From UBA4615 sp964399635 (lineage in GTDB: Bacteria; Pseudomonadota; Gammaproteobacteria; Burkholderiales; Burkholderiaceae_E), in the NCBI GenBank assembly GCA_964399635.1, contig CAYNRU010000013.1, positions 124,001 to 188,000 on the forward strand: a stretch of 64,000 bases of DNA, given 5' to 3'. Shown piece by piece: positions 34,024 to 44,367 of the stretch; positions within the stretch are counted from its first letter, which is position 1; each line of letters opens with the position of its first letter. A program made the translations under genes and the position numbers. The notes under the pieces are model-generated. The model saw nothing but the letters and a program-made list of their open reading frames with translations, did no database searches and had not been told where the DNA came from.

Positions 34024-34455
34024 TCACTTCGCGAACAGCCTCGACGGGTCCGCGAAGGCCTTGAACTCGAGCGCGTTGCCCGACGGGTCGAGGAAGAACA
34101 TGGTCGCCTGCTCGCCGACCTCGCCCGCGAAACGCAGGTGAGGCTCGATGATGAAGCGTGTGCCCGCGGCCACCAGCCTGTCGGCGAGCCGCTGCCACTG
34201 CTCCATGCCCAGCACCACCCCGAAGTGACGCACCGGCACCTGATCGCCGTCGACCTCGCTGGTCGTGCGATGGCCGGTTTCACCCGGGGCGAGGTGGGCG
34301 ACGATCTGGTGGCCGTAGAGGTCGAAGTCGACCCAGTCGGATGCGCTGCGCCCCTCCGGGCAACCGAGCAGGCCACCATAGAAGCCGCGCGCGGCCTGCA
34401 GGTCGTGCACCGGGAAGGCGAGGTGGAAGGGCTGGGCGACAGCGTAACCGGACAC
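34024..34455 (-). CDS. VOC family protein (glyoxalase/dioxygenase fold)
   Basis: The 143-residue protein shows two beta-alpha-beta-beta-beta repeats, with HLAFPVHDLQAARGFY near 11 and a second ligand region ending MFFLDPSGNALEFKAF near 118, where the Glu is a usual metal ligand. Function within the vicinal-oxygen-chelate family is not resolved. The GTG at 34455 has AGGAG eight bases upstream. It starts 22 bases below fdsA and is probably the last gene of the formate dehydrogenase operon. Confidence 0.82.
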   Translation of the reverse strand: MSGYAVAQPFHLAFPVHDLQAARGFYGGLLGCPEGRSASDWVDFDLYGHQIVAHLAPGETGHRTTSEVDGDQVPVRHFGVVLGMEQWQRLADRLVAAGTRFIIEPHLRFAGEVGEQATMFFLDPSGNALEFKAFADPSRLFAK

Positions 34456-34477
34456 GGCGGAGCTCCTGGGGTGATGT

Positions 34478-37276
34478 TCAGTGGGAAAGGCGCGGCGCTG
34501 CGCCAGCCACGCGCACCGCGCAGTACTTGAGCTCGGGGATCTTGCCGAACGGGTCGAGCGCGGGGTTGGTGAGGAGGTTGGCGGCCGCCTCGGCATAGGC
34601 GAAGGGCATGAACACGGTACGGTCGGGAATGCCGTCGTCGAGCCGCGCCTTCAGCACGACCTCGCCGCGGCGCGAGGCGATCGACAGCGGCTCGCCGGGC
34701 GCCACGCCGATGCGGGCGAGCTCGCGCGCGTTCAGCGACGCGGTGGCTTCGGGCTCGACCGCGTCGAGCACCCGCGCGCGCCGCGTCATCGAGCCGGTGT
34801 GCCAGTGCTCGAGCTGGCGGCCGGTGATCAGCACCATCGGATACGCCTCGTCGGGCGTCTCGTCGGCGTGGCGCAGCGTCGCGGGCACCAGCCGGGCGCG
34901 GCCCGTGGCCGTCGGGAAGTGGTCCTTGAAGACCAGCCCCTGGCCGGGATCGTCGGGCCCCGTGCAGGGATAGGTGACCGAGCCCTGGGTCTCGAGCCGA
35001 TCCCAGTCGATGCCGCTGATCGAGCCCATCGCCTGGCGCATCTCGGCGAACACCTCGGACGGATGCCCGTAGGTCCAGTCGAGCCCCAGGCGCCGGGCCA
35101 TGTCGACGATGATCGTGAGGTCCTGGCGCGCCTGCCCCGGCGGCAAGACCGCCTGGCGCCCGAGCTGCACCATCCGGTCGGTGTTGGTGAAGCTGCCGGT
35201 CTTTTCGGGGAAGGCCGAGGCCGGCAGGATCACGTCGGCGAGCCAGGCGGTCTCGGTCGGGAAGATGTCCTGAACCACCAGCAGGTCGAGCGCGGCCAGC
35301 GCCTCGCGCACATGCTTGAGGTCCGGGTCGGACATCGCCGGGTTCTCGCCCATCACGTACATGCCGCGGATCGTGCCCGCGGCGGCGGCGTTCATGATCT
35401 CGACCACCGTCAGGCCCGGGCTGCGGTCCACTGGCGCGCCCCACAGCCGCTCGATCGCGGCGGCGGCGGCGGGGTCGTCCACCCGATGGTAATCGGGCAG
35501 CATCATCGGGATCAGGCCCGCGTCCGATGCGCCCTGCACGTTGTTCTGCCCTCGCAGAGGATGCAGGCCGGTGCCGGGCCGCCCGATCTGGCCGGTCAGC
35601 AGCGACAGCGCGATCAGGCAGCGCGCGTTGTCGGTGCCGTGCACGTGCTGCGACACGCCCATGCCCCACAGGATCATCGAGCCGCGCGAGCGCGCGAAGC
35701 GCCGGGCGACCGTGCGCAGGGTCTGCGCGTCGATGCCGCAGACCGGCGCCATGCGCTCGGGGCTGAACTCGCGAACGTTGGCGGCCAGCGCCTCGTAGTC
35801 CTCGGTGCGGGCCTCGACGAAGGCGCGGTCGACCAGGCCCTCGTCGATGACCGTGTGCAGCATCGCGTTGAGCATCGCGACATCGGTGTCGGCGCGGAAC
35901 TGCAGCAGATGCGTGGCATGGCGCGCCAGGCCGGTACGACGCGGATCGGCCACGATCAGCGTGGCGCCGCGCTTGACCGCGTTCTTGATCCAGGTGGCCG
36001 CGACCGGGTGGTTGACCGTGGGGTTGGCGCCGATGACGAAGATCACCTCGGCGTGCGCGACGTCCGACACCTGATTGGACACCGCCCCCGACCCGATGCC
36101 CTCCAGCAGCGCGGCCACCGACGACGCATGGCACAGGCGCGTGCAATGGTCGACGTTGTTGGTGCCGAAGCCGGTGCGCACCAGCTTCTGGAACAGGTAG
36201 GCCTCCTCGTTGCTGCCCTTGGCCGAGCCGAAGCCGGCGAGCGCCCGCGGCCCCAGGGCATCGCGGATCTTCGCGAAGCCGCCGGCCGCACGGGCCATCG
36301 CCTCCTCCCAGGTCGCCTCGCGGAAGCTCGCGCGCCAGTCGGCGGGCACCCGCTCGAAGCGCGGGTCCTTGGCGACCCCGTCGCGCCGCACCAGCGGCAC
36401 GGTCAGGCGGTCGGGGCTCGACGCGTAGTCGAAGCCGAACCGGCCCTTGACGCACAGGCGGCCATGGTTGGCGGGGCCGTCACGGCCCTCGACCCAGTCG
36501 ATGCGCTCGTCGCGTACGTGGTAGGTCAGCTGGCAGCCGACGCCGCAGAACGGGCACAGCGAGTCGACCTTGCGGTCGGTGGCGGTGGGGTCCACAGGCA
36601 TGCCCGCGTCGGCACCCGCGCCGAGCCTGCGCGGCAACAGCGCGCCAGTCGGGCAGGCCTGCACGCATTCGCCGCAGGCCACGCAGGTGGACGCCCCCAT
36701 CGGGTCGTCCTGGTCGAACACGATCTTCGCGGCATCGCCGCGCCACGCATAGCCGATCACGTCGTTGACCTGCTCCTCGCGGCAGGCGCGCACGCAGCGT
36801 CCGCACTGGATGCAGGCCTCGAGGTTCACCGCCATCGCGGGATGCGACAGGTCGGGGGCGGGCGCGGCGCGCGGCGCGAAGCGCGTGCCGACGACGCCGA
36901 GCGCGCCGGCCCACTGCAGCAGTTCGGAGTCGGCGCGCTGCGCGGCGGCCGGGGCCTCGGCGAGCAGCAGCTCGACCACCATCCGCTGCGAGGCGAGCGC
37001 GCGCGCGCTGCGCGCCTGCACCGTCATGCCCTCGGCGGGCGCGCGGCAGCACGACGGGGCCAGCACCCGCTCGCCGTCGATCTCGACGACGCAGGCGCGG
37101 CAGTTGCCGTCGGGCCGCAGGCCGTCCTGGTGGCACAGGTGGGGAATGTCGATGCCGTGGCGGGCCGCGCACTGCAGGATCGACTCGCCAGGCGCCGCAT
37201 CGAGTGGACGCCCGTCGAGCGAGAAGCGTACCGGCACCGCGGCGGCCAGCGTCGCAGCCGAAGCGGGGGCATTCAT
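34478..37276 (-). CDS. fdsA: NAD-dependent formate dehydrogenase, catalytic (Mo/W) subunit
   Basis: The 932-residue protein has, in order: a NuoG-like 2Fe-2S domain (HLCHQDGLRPDGNCRAC near 45), two 4Fe-4S motifs (CIQCGRCVRAC and CVACGECVQACP near 155-205), the FDH 4Fe-4S motif CPFCGVGC near 240, and a bis-MGD domain with active-site Cys382 in RLCHASS. The active-site residue is Cys, not selenocysteine. It oxidises formate to CO2 in the cytoplasm and passes electrons to the FdsGB flavoprotein, reducing NAD. The ATG overlaps the fdsGB stop. No fdsC/fdhD or fdsD gene follows. Confidence 0.93.
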   Translation of the reverse strand: MNAPASAATLAAAVPVRFSLDGRPLDAAPGESILQCAARHGIDIPHLCHQDGLRPDGNCRACVVEIDGERVLAPSCCRAPAEGMTVQARSARALASQRMVVELLLAEAPAAAQRADSELLQWAGALGVVGTRFAPRAAPAPDLSHPAMAVNLEACIQCGRCVRACREEQVNDVIGYAWRGDAAKIVFDQDDPMGASTCVACGECVQACPTGALLPRRLGAGADAGMPVDPTATDRKVDSLCPFCGVGCQLTYHVRDERIDWVEGRDGPANHGRLCVKGRFGFDYASSPDRLTVPLVRRDGVAKDPRFERVPADWRASFREATWEEAMARAAGGFAKIRDALGPRALAGFGSAKGSNEEAYLFQKLVRTGFGTNNVDHCTRLCHASSVAALLEGIGSGAVSNQVSDVAHAEVIFVIGANPTVNHPVAATWIKNAVKRGATLIVADPRRTGLARHATHLLQFRADTDVAMLNAMLHTVIDEGLVDRAFVEARTEDYEALAANVREFSPERMAPVCGIDAQTLRTVARRFARSRGSMILWGMGVSQHVHGTDNARCLIALSLLTGQIGRPGTGLHPLRGQNNVQGASDAGLIPMMLPDYHRVDDPAAAAAIERLWGAPVDRSPGLTVVEIMNAAAAGTIRGMYVMGENPAMSDPDLKHVREALAALDLLVVQDIFPTETAWLADVILPASAFPEKTGSFTNTDRMVQLGRQAVLPPGQARQDLTIIVDMARRLGLDWTYGHPSEVFAEMRQAMGSISGIDWDRLETQGSVTYPCTGPDDPGQGLVFKDHFPTATGRARLVPATLRHADETPDEAYPMVLITGRQLEHWHTGSMTRRARVLDAVEPEATASLNARELARIGVAPGEPLSIASRRGEVVLKARLDDGIPDRTVFMPFAYAEAAANLLTNPALDPFGKIPELKYCAVRVAGAAPRLSH

Positions 37277-38976
37277 CGGTCGGTCACCTCGTCGGGGAAG
37301 AAGCGGAGCACCGAGTCGACCGGGTTGGGCGCGGCCTGGCCGAGCCCGCAGATCGATGCATCGCGCATCGCCTGCGACAGCTCGCCCAGCAGCACGGCAT
37401 CCCAGGCGGGTGCCGCCAGCAGGGGCACTGCCTTGGCGGTGCCGACCCGGCAGGGCGTGCACTGGCCGCAGGACTCGTGGCGGAAAAAATGCATCAGGTT
37501 GGCCGCCGCGTCGCGCGCGCGGTCGTGCTGCGACAGCACGATCACCGCACACGAGCCCACGAACGCCCCGTGGGTCACGAGCGTGTCGAAATCGAGCGGG
37601 AGGTCGGCGAGCGAGGCCGGCAGGATGCCGCCCGACGCGCCGCCCGGCAGGAAGCCGTAGAGCCGATGGCCGTCGGGCAGGCCGCCGCAGTGCTCGTCGA
37701 TGAGCTCGCGCAGGCTGATGCCGGCAGGGGCGACCTTCACGCCCGGATCGCGCACCCGGCCCGACACCGAGAACGAGCGCAGCCCGCGGCGCTCGCGGCG
37801 CCCGTGCGCCGCGTACCACTGCGGGCCCTGCCCGAGGATGGTCGCGGCCCAGGCGAGCGTCTCCGGGTTGTTGACCAGCGTGGGCCGCCCGAAGAGGCCG
37901 ACCTGGGCGACGTAGGGCGGGCGCAGCCGCGGCATGCCGCGCCGCCCCTCGATCGACTCGATCATCGCCGACTCCTCGCCGCACACGTAGGCACCCGCGC
38001 CGCGGCGCAGGTGCAGCATCGGCCGTGGGGCGTCTGCGGCATCGGGCCACGCCGACTCGAGCCATCCCTCGAGCTGGGGGAACAGCACCTCGAGCATCGC
38101 CCGCAGGCCCGCGTACTCGTCACGCAGGTAGAGGTAGCAGGCCTGCGCGCCGACCGCCCAGGCCCCGATCAGCATGCCCTCGAGGATGCGATGCGGCTCG
38201 CGCTCGAGCCAGTCGCGGTCCTTGAAGGTTCCCGGCTCGCCTTCGTCGGCGTTGACCGCCATCAGCCGCGGGCCCGGCTGGGCTGCGACGGTGCGCCACT
38301 TGCGCCCGGTCGGGAAGCCTGCGCCGCCCAGTCCGCGCAGCCCGGCCGCCTCGAGCGTCGCGAAGACCGTCTCCCGATCGAGCTCGCCCGCCAGGCAGCG
38401 GCGCAGCTGCGCGTAGGCGCCGGCCGCGAGCGCGACGGCGAGATCGGGCACGGCGGGCCGCGCGCAGTCGCGTGCGCCCGACGCGATCGCGGCCTGCACC
38501 GCCGCCGACGTGGCGGGAGCCACCGGGTGCCGGTCCACGACCGCGGCCGGCGCCTGCGCACACCGGCCGATGCAGGGCACGCGCTGTACGCGTACCGCAT
38601 CGCCGAGCGTGGCGACGAGCGTGTCGGCGAGCTGCGCGGCGCCCTGCATCGCGCACGAGATCGACTCGCACACGCGCACGGTGAGCGGCGGCGGTGGCGC
38701 GCCGCCGTCGGGGACCACGTCGAAGTGATGGTAGAAGGTCGCGACCTCGAACACCTCGGCCTGCGCGAGCGAGAGTTCGTCGGCCAGCGCGGCGAGCATC
38801 GGCGCCGACAAGTGCCCCTCGGCGTCCTGGATGCGGTGCAGGCACTCGATCAGCAGGTCGGGGCGGCGCGGCAGGCCCTCGAGAAGGACGCGCAGCCGCG
38901 AGACAGCGCCGGGGTCCGTCGGGCGCCCCTTGGGGCGGCCGATCGGGCGACGAAAATGCAGGGGCTGCTCAGTCAT
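37273..38976 (-). CDS. formate dehydrogenase NADH-reducing subunit, fused FdsG-FdsB
   Basis: The 567-residue protein joins a NuoE-like thioredoxin-fold domain (about 25-165; 2Fe-2S ligands in CESISCAMQ and CIGRCAQAP) to a NuoF-like domain (about 190-565; FMN/NAD loop GRGAGAYVCGEESAMIESIEG near 325-345 and the 4Fe-4S motif ESCGQCTPCRVG near 480). In Cupriavidus and Rhodobacter FdsG and FdsB are separate chains. It accepts electrons from FdsA and reduces NAD. First gene of a leftward operon with fdsA and the VOC gene. Confidence 0.92.
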   Translation of the reverse strand: MTEQPLHFRRPIGRPKGRPTDPGAVSRLRVLLEGLPRRPDLLIECLHRIQDAEGHLSAPMLAALADELSLAQAEVFEVATFYHHFDVVPDGGAPPPPLTVRVCESISCAMQGAAQLADTLVATLGDAVRVQRVPCIGRCAQAPAAVVDRHPVAPATSAAVQAAIASGARDCARPAVPDLAVALAAGAYAQLRRCLAGELDRETVFATLEAAGLRGLGGAGFPTGRKWRTVAAQPGPRLMAVNADEGEPGTFKDRDWLEREPHRILEGMLIGAWAVGAQACYLYLRDEYAGLRAMLEVLFPQLEGWLESAWPDAADAPRPMLHLRRGAGAYVCGEESAMIESIEGRRGMPRLRPPYVAQVGLFGRPTLVNNPETLAWAATILGQGPQWYAAHGRRERRGLRSFSVSGRVRDPGVKVAPAGISLRELIDEHCGGLPDGHRLYGFLPGGASGGILPASLADLPLDFDTLVTHGAFVGSCAVIVLSQHDRARDAAANLMHFFRHESCGQCTPCRVGTAKAVPLLAAPAWDAVLLGELSQAMRDASICGLGQAAPNPVDSVLRFFPDEVTDR

Positions 38977-39081
38977 TGCCCCAATGTAGCGCCGATCGAC
39001 GGGCGCGCAAAACGAATGGGGTCTCGCAAGGCCGATACGGTGCCGCGAAAGCGCCTGCGGACACCGCGGCGCGGATGCCTC

Positions 39082-40206
39082 CTACTGGAAGAACTCCTTG
39101 ACCTTGTCCTTCCAGGACCGGGTCTGCGGGCTGTGCTTGTCGTCCTTGAGCGTGGCCTCGAGCTCGCGCAGCAGCGCCTTCTGCTTGTCGGTCAGGCGCA
39201 CCGGCGTCTCGATGCTGACGTGCGCGTAGAGGTCGCCCGGATAGCTGGAGCGGATGCCCTTGATGCCCTTGCCGCGCAGCCGAAAGGTCTTGCCGCCTTG
39301 CGTGCCCTCCGGCAGTTCGATCTCCGCGCTGCCGCCCAGGGTCGGTACCTTCACCGTCCCGCCGAGCGCCGCCGAGGTCATCGTGACCGGCACGTGGCAG
39401 TGGAGGTCATCGCCCTCGCGCTGGAAGACCGGGTGCTCCTTGATGTGGATCTCGACGTACAGGTCGCCCGCCGGGCCGCCGTTGACCCCCGGCTCGCCGT
39501 TGCCGGCCGAGCGGATCCGCATGCCGTCGTCGATGCCCGCCGGGATCTTGACCTGCAGCGTCTTGGTGCGCTTGACCCGGCCCGCGCCCTCGCAGGCCTC
39601 GCAGGGATCCGGAATGACCTTGCCGGTGCCATGGCATGTCGGGCAGGTCTGCTGGATCGAGAAGAAGCCCTGCTGCACGCGCACCGAGCCCTGGCCGGTG
39701 CAGGTGCGGCAGGTCTGCGCCTTGGTGCCGGGCTTGGCGCCGCTGCCGCTGCAGACCTCGCAGCTCTCCCAGGAGGGCACGCGGATCTCGGTGTCGAAGC
39801 CGTGGGCCGCCTGCTCCAGGCCGATGTCCATCGCGTAGCGCAGGTCGGCCCCGCGGTAGACATTGCTGCGCGGGCCGCCTCGCGCGCCCTGCTGGTTGCC
39901 GAAGATGTCGCCGAAGATGTCACCGAACACGTCGGAGAATCCGCCGAAACCCTGCCCGCCACCGCCACCGCCCGCGTTGGGGTCGACGCCCGCATGGCCG
40001 AAGCGATCGTAGGCCTCGCGCTTGCTCGCGTCGGAGAGCATCTCGTAGGCCTCCTTGGCCTCCTTGAACTTCTCGCCGCCGTCGGTGGCATCCGGATTGC
40101 GGTCCGGATGGTGCTTCATGGCGAGCTTGCGATACGCCTTCTTGATGTCGTCCTCGGTCGCGTTCTTCGGCAATCCGAGCACGTCGTAGTAATCACGCTT
40201 CGCCAT
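39082..40206 (-). CDS. dnaJ: chaperone DnaJ
   Basis: The 374-residue type I Hsp40 has the J-domain with HPD near 33-35, a Gly/Phe-rich stretch near 75-115, four CxxCxGxG zinc repeats (CEVCSGSG, CRTCTGQG, CPTCHGTG, CEACEGAG) and the C-terminal substrate-binding domain. It stimulates DnaK ATP hydrolysis and delivers clients. The start is the ATG giving MAKRDYYDVLG. A strong hairpin lies in the 117-base gap to dnaK. Confidence 0.97.
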   Translation of the reverse strand: MAKRDYYDVLGLPKNATEDDIKKAYRKLAMKHHPDRNPDATDGGEKFKEAKEAYEMLSDASKREAYDRFGHAGVDPNAGGGGGGQGFGGFSDVFGDIFGDIFGNQQGARGGPRSNVYRGADLRYAMDIGLEQAAHGFDTEIRVPSWESCEVCSGSGAKPGTKAQTCRTCTGQGSVRVQQGFFSIQQTCPTCHGTGKVIPDPCEACEGAGRVKRTKTLQVKIPAGIDDGMRIRSAGNGEPGVNGGPAGDLYVEIHIKEHPVFQREGDDLHCHVPVTMTSAALGGTVKVPTLGGSAEIELPEGTQGGKTFRLRGKGIKGIRSSYPGDLYAHVSIETPVRLTDKQKALLRELEATLKDDKHSPQTRSWKDKVKEFFQ

Positions 40207-40248
40207 AGGTGTCAGTCGTTCGGGCAATCCAGCAATCTACCGCAGAGC

Positions 40249-40290
40249 GCGCGCGCCGGGATGCGGGTTTGCCCGTATCCCGGCGCGCGC
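40249..40290 (-). other. strong stem-loop in the dnaK-dnaJ intergenic region
   Basis: Nineteen-base arms (40249-40267 and 40272-40290) pair with a single mismatch around the loop TTTG. The stem is almost all G/C, with the core CCGGGAT / ATCCCGG. No T-run follows on the transcribed strand, so it is not a classical terminator. It may set dnaJ level by partial termination, RNA processing or 3' protection of dnaK mRNA (inference). Confidence 0.7.
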
Positions 40291-40323
40291 GCCGGCTGCG
40301 ACCTCGTTCCAACTGTCAGCGGC

Positions 40324-42279
<1,956 letters not shown>

Positions 42280-42346
42280 GTCGTTCAGTCCTTGAAAGAT
42301 GAGATGTGTAAGGCTTGCGAGTCAGTTTGGTGCCGACGCGGCGAAA

Positions 42347-42913
42347 TCAAGATCCGCTGCGCACCGTCACCAACGCCGGGCGCAGCACGCGGTCGTTGAT
42401 GAGGTAGCCCTTCTGGAGGACGCTCACGACATGGTTGGCCGGCACGTCCGCGGCCGGCACCATCGAGATCGCCTGGTGGCGGTTGGGGTCGAACTTCTCG
42501 CCGACCGGATCGATCGCCTGGAGCTTGTGCCGGTCGAAGGCGGAGGCCAGCAGCCGCAGCGTCGCCTCGACACCCTCGCGCAGGCTCTCCACGGACGGCG
42601 ACTCGACCTTCAGCGCCATCTCGAGCCCGTCGCGCACCGGCAACACGCTCTCCGCGAAGGACTCGATCGCGTACTTGTGGGCGGCGGCCAGGTCGATCTG
42701 GCCGCGCTTGCGCAGGTTGTCCATCTCGGCGCGCGCCCGCAGCGCCATGTCCATGTACTCGGCGGCACGCCCCTCGGCGTCGGCCAGCCGCGCTTCCAGT
42801 GACGGCTCCAGGGCGCCGGCGTCATGGCCGGAGGGCGGGCTGTCGGGGCCGGCCTCGGTGTAGGGATCTGAGGTCTGGTCGTGAGCCAGCGGATCGTGCT
42901 TGGGTTCGTTCAT
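42347..42913 (-). CDS. grpE: nucleotide exchange factor GrpE
   Basis: The 188-residue protein has an acidic disordered head, a long coiled-coil helix (residues about 40-100) and the beta-wing domain with ANHVVSVLQKGYLINDRVLRPA near 160. It releases ADP from DnaK. First gene of grpE-dnaK-dnaJ. No Shine-Dalgarno is visible; the leader just before the ATG is A/T-rich, unusual in this genome. A sigma-32-type promoter is at 42957-42984. Confidence 0.95.
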   Translation of the reverse strand: MNEPKHDPLAHDQTSDPYTEAGPDSPPSGHDAGALEPSLEARLADAEGRAAEYMDMALRARAEMDNLRKRGQIDLAAAHKYAIESFAESVLPVRDGLEMALKVESPSVESLREGVEATLRLLASAFDRHKLQAIDPVGEKFDPNRHQAISMVPAADVPANHVVSVLQKGYLINDRVLRPALVTVRSGS

Positions 42914-42956
42914 TTTTTATCGTTAATAATCATACACTTGCAAACTCATGGATCGG

Positions 42957-42984
42957 AAATTGGGGCAAACTCCCGGATTTCAAC
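42957..42984 (-). promoter_or_regulatory. sigma-32 heat-shock promoter of grpE-dnaK-dnaJ
   Basis: On the minus strand GTTGAAA (42984-42978) and CCCCAATTT (42965-42957) are separated by 12 bases. They fit the sigma-32 pattern CTTGAAA-N11-16-CCCCATNT at six of seven bases in the -35 and closely in the -10. Transcription would start near 42950, about 37 bases before the grpE ATG. Confidence 0.72.
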
Positions 42985-43037
42985 AGGGTCGGTCCCCGGG
43001 CCGGTCCGTATTCTGACGTTCTGCCATCCGACTCCGA

Positions 43038-43067
43038 TTGACGGCCGGACGGGCAGCCCCGCATAGT
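43038..43067 (+). promoter_or_regulatory. probable promoter of the BON-LysM gene
   Basis: TTGACG (43038-43043) matches -35 at five of six positions and CATAGT (43062-43067) matches -10 at four of six, with an 18-base spacer. The ATG is at 43140. Confidence 0.45.
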
Positions 43068-43139
43068 CGCGGCTCCCACGGCCTGGCGTCCGGCCGTTCT
43101 TCACTGTTCCCACACAACACCACACAGAGGAGTTTCACC

Positions 43140-43643
43140 ATGGGTCTGCTGTCGTTCTTCAAGGATGCGGGCGAGAAGCTGTTCGGCAAGGGCCAGGCGC
43201 AGGCGGCCCAGCAGGCTGCGTCGTCCGACCCGAGCCCCGAGAAAATCGCGGCCGCCAACGACGCCGCCGCCCAGGCCATCGAGACCTACATCCGCTCGAT
43301 GAGCCTCGATGCCACCGGCCTGATGGTCGAGTTCGAGGCGGCCAGCAGCACGGTGACCGTGCGCGGCATCGCCGCCGACCAGGCCACCAAGGAGAAGATC
43401 CTGCTGTGCTGCGGCAACGTGGCCGGCGTGGCCGCCGTCAACGACCAGATGACGGTCGAGCAACCAGTCGACGAGTCGCAGTACTACACGGTGAAGAGCG
43501 GGGACTCGCTCTCGAAGGTGGCCAAGGAGTTCTACGGCAACGCCAACGCCTACATGCAGATCTTCGAGGCGAACAAGCCGATGCTGTCGCATCCGGACAA
43601 GATCTACCCGGGCCAGACGCTGCGGATCCCGCCGAAGGCCTGA
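43140..43643 (+). CDS. BON and LysM domain protein (YgaU/Kbp-like)
   Basis: The 167-residue protein starts MGLLSFFKDAGEKLFG, as Kbp/YgaU proteins do. A BON domain covers about residues 40-108 and a LysM domain (YYTVKSGDSLSKVAKEFYG) the last 50 residues. E. coli Kbp is a cytoplasmic K+-binding stress protein; the lack of a signal peptide agrees. A GAGGAG ribosome site precedes the ATG. A hairpin terminator follows the stop. Confidence 0.9.
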   Translation: MGLLSFFKDAGEKLFGKGQAQAAQQAASSDPSPEKIAAANDAAAQAIETYIRSMSLDATGLMVEFEAASSTVTVRGIAADQATKEKILLCCGNVAGVAAVNDQMTVEQPVDESQYYTVKSGDSLSKVAKEFYGNANAYMQIFEANKPMLSHPDKIYPGQTLRIPPKA

Positions 43644-43652
43644 CGCGGGTCC

Positions 43653-43676
43653 GCCGGGACGCGCGGGCGTCCCGGC
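43653..43676. terminator. hairpin between convergent genes
   Basis: Perfect 10-base arms GCCGGGACGC / GCGTCCCGGC with loop GCGG, directly after the LysM stop and before the end of the MarR gene. There is no T-run; it probably serves both directions. Confidence 0.6.
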
Positions 43677-43682
43677 CCCCGC

Positions 43683-44132
43683 TCAGGGGCGCTGGTCCAG
43701 GATGAAGGCCTCGAGCAGGCTGCGCAGCGCGCGGCCGCGCTCGTCGCCCAGCCGGGTCTCGATGTCCTGGCGCTGCCGGCGCACCCGCCCCTGCAGCAGC
43801 CGGTGCTTCTCGAGCCCGATGTCCGACACGAAGACGAGGACCCGTCGCTGATCCTCGGGATCCTGGGCCCGCTGCACGAGCGCGCCACCCACCATCCGGT
43901 CGATGAGCTTGGACAGCGAGGGCAGCTTCATGCCGACCTCGTCGGCGAGCGCGGTCATCGAGCGCCCCGCCCCGTCGGCCAGCCGCTCCAGCACCCGCCA
44001 CTGATCGACGGGCAGGCCCTGCGTGTCGAGCACGCGCTCCAGGTCGGCGCACGCCCTGCGGTTCGCCTCCGACAGGAGCCGGGCCAGGGACGATGCGTCC
44101 TGCTCACCTGGGTTTCGCCTGCGGGAACTCAT
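43683..44132 (-). CDS. MarR family transcriptional regulator
   Basis: The 149-residue protein has the MarR winged helix: recognition-helix region MTALADEVGMKLPSLSKLIDRMV near 58-80 and the wing DPEDQRRVLVFVSD near 90-103. The effector is unknown. It is divergent from the AmiC-like ligand-binding protein gene across 235 bases, so control of that gene is plausible. I found no clear palindrome between them. Confidence 0.88.
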   Translation of the reverse strand: MSSRRRNPGEQDASSLARLLSEANRRACADLERVLDTQGLPVDQWRVLERLADGAGRSMTALADEVGMKLPSLSKLIDRMVGGALVQRAQDPEDQRRVLVFVSDIGLEKHRLLQGRVRRQRQDIETRLGDERGRALRSLLEAFILDQRP

Positions 44133-44367
44133 CCGGTCATTCTAGAGGCGAGCGGCCGCTGAATCCAGCGCGGACGGCCGACCGGCCCCATCCGCCCGAG
44201 CCGGGATGGACCGTGCTCATCCTCGTCGGTCGCGCTGCTGCAACGCACCGTGACACCGGCGACGCGCGGCACGATCATGACGGGCTGGCCTCGGATAGGG
44301 CCGGTCGGGCGACGGGCGACCGGGGAAGCGCAATGAACGCGATGGGCATCGGACAGCGGGTGGGCGG

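Noticed and set aside
36120..36150. Possible selenocysteine site in formate dehydrogenase
   Set aside because: The active-site codon in RLCHASS is TGC (Cys382) and no in-frame TGA interrupts the gene.
44133..44367. Small gene or regulatory RNA in the 235-base MarR/AmiC-like gap
   Set aside because: No open frame with a ribosome site, no convincing hairpin-plus-T-run and no palindromic operator could be supported.
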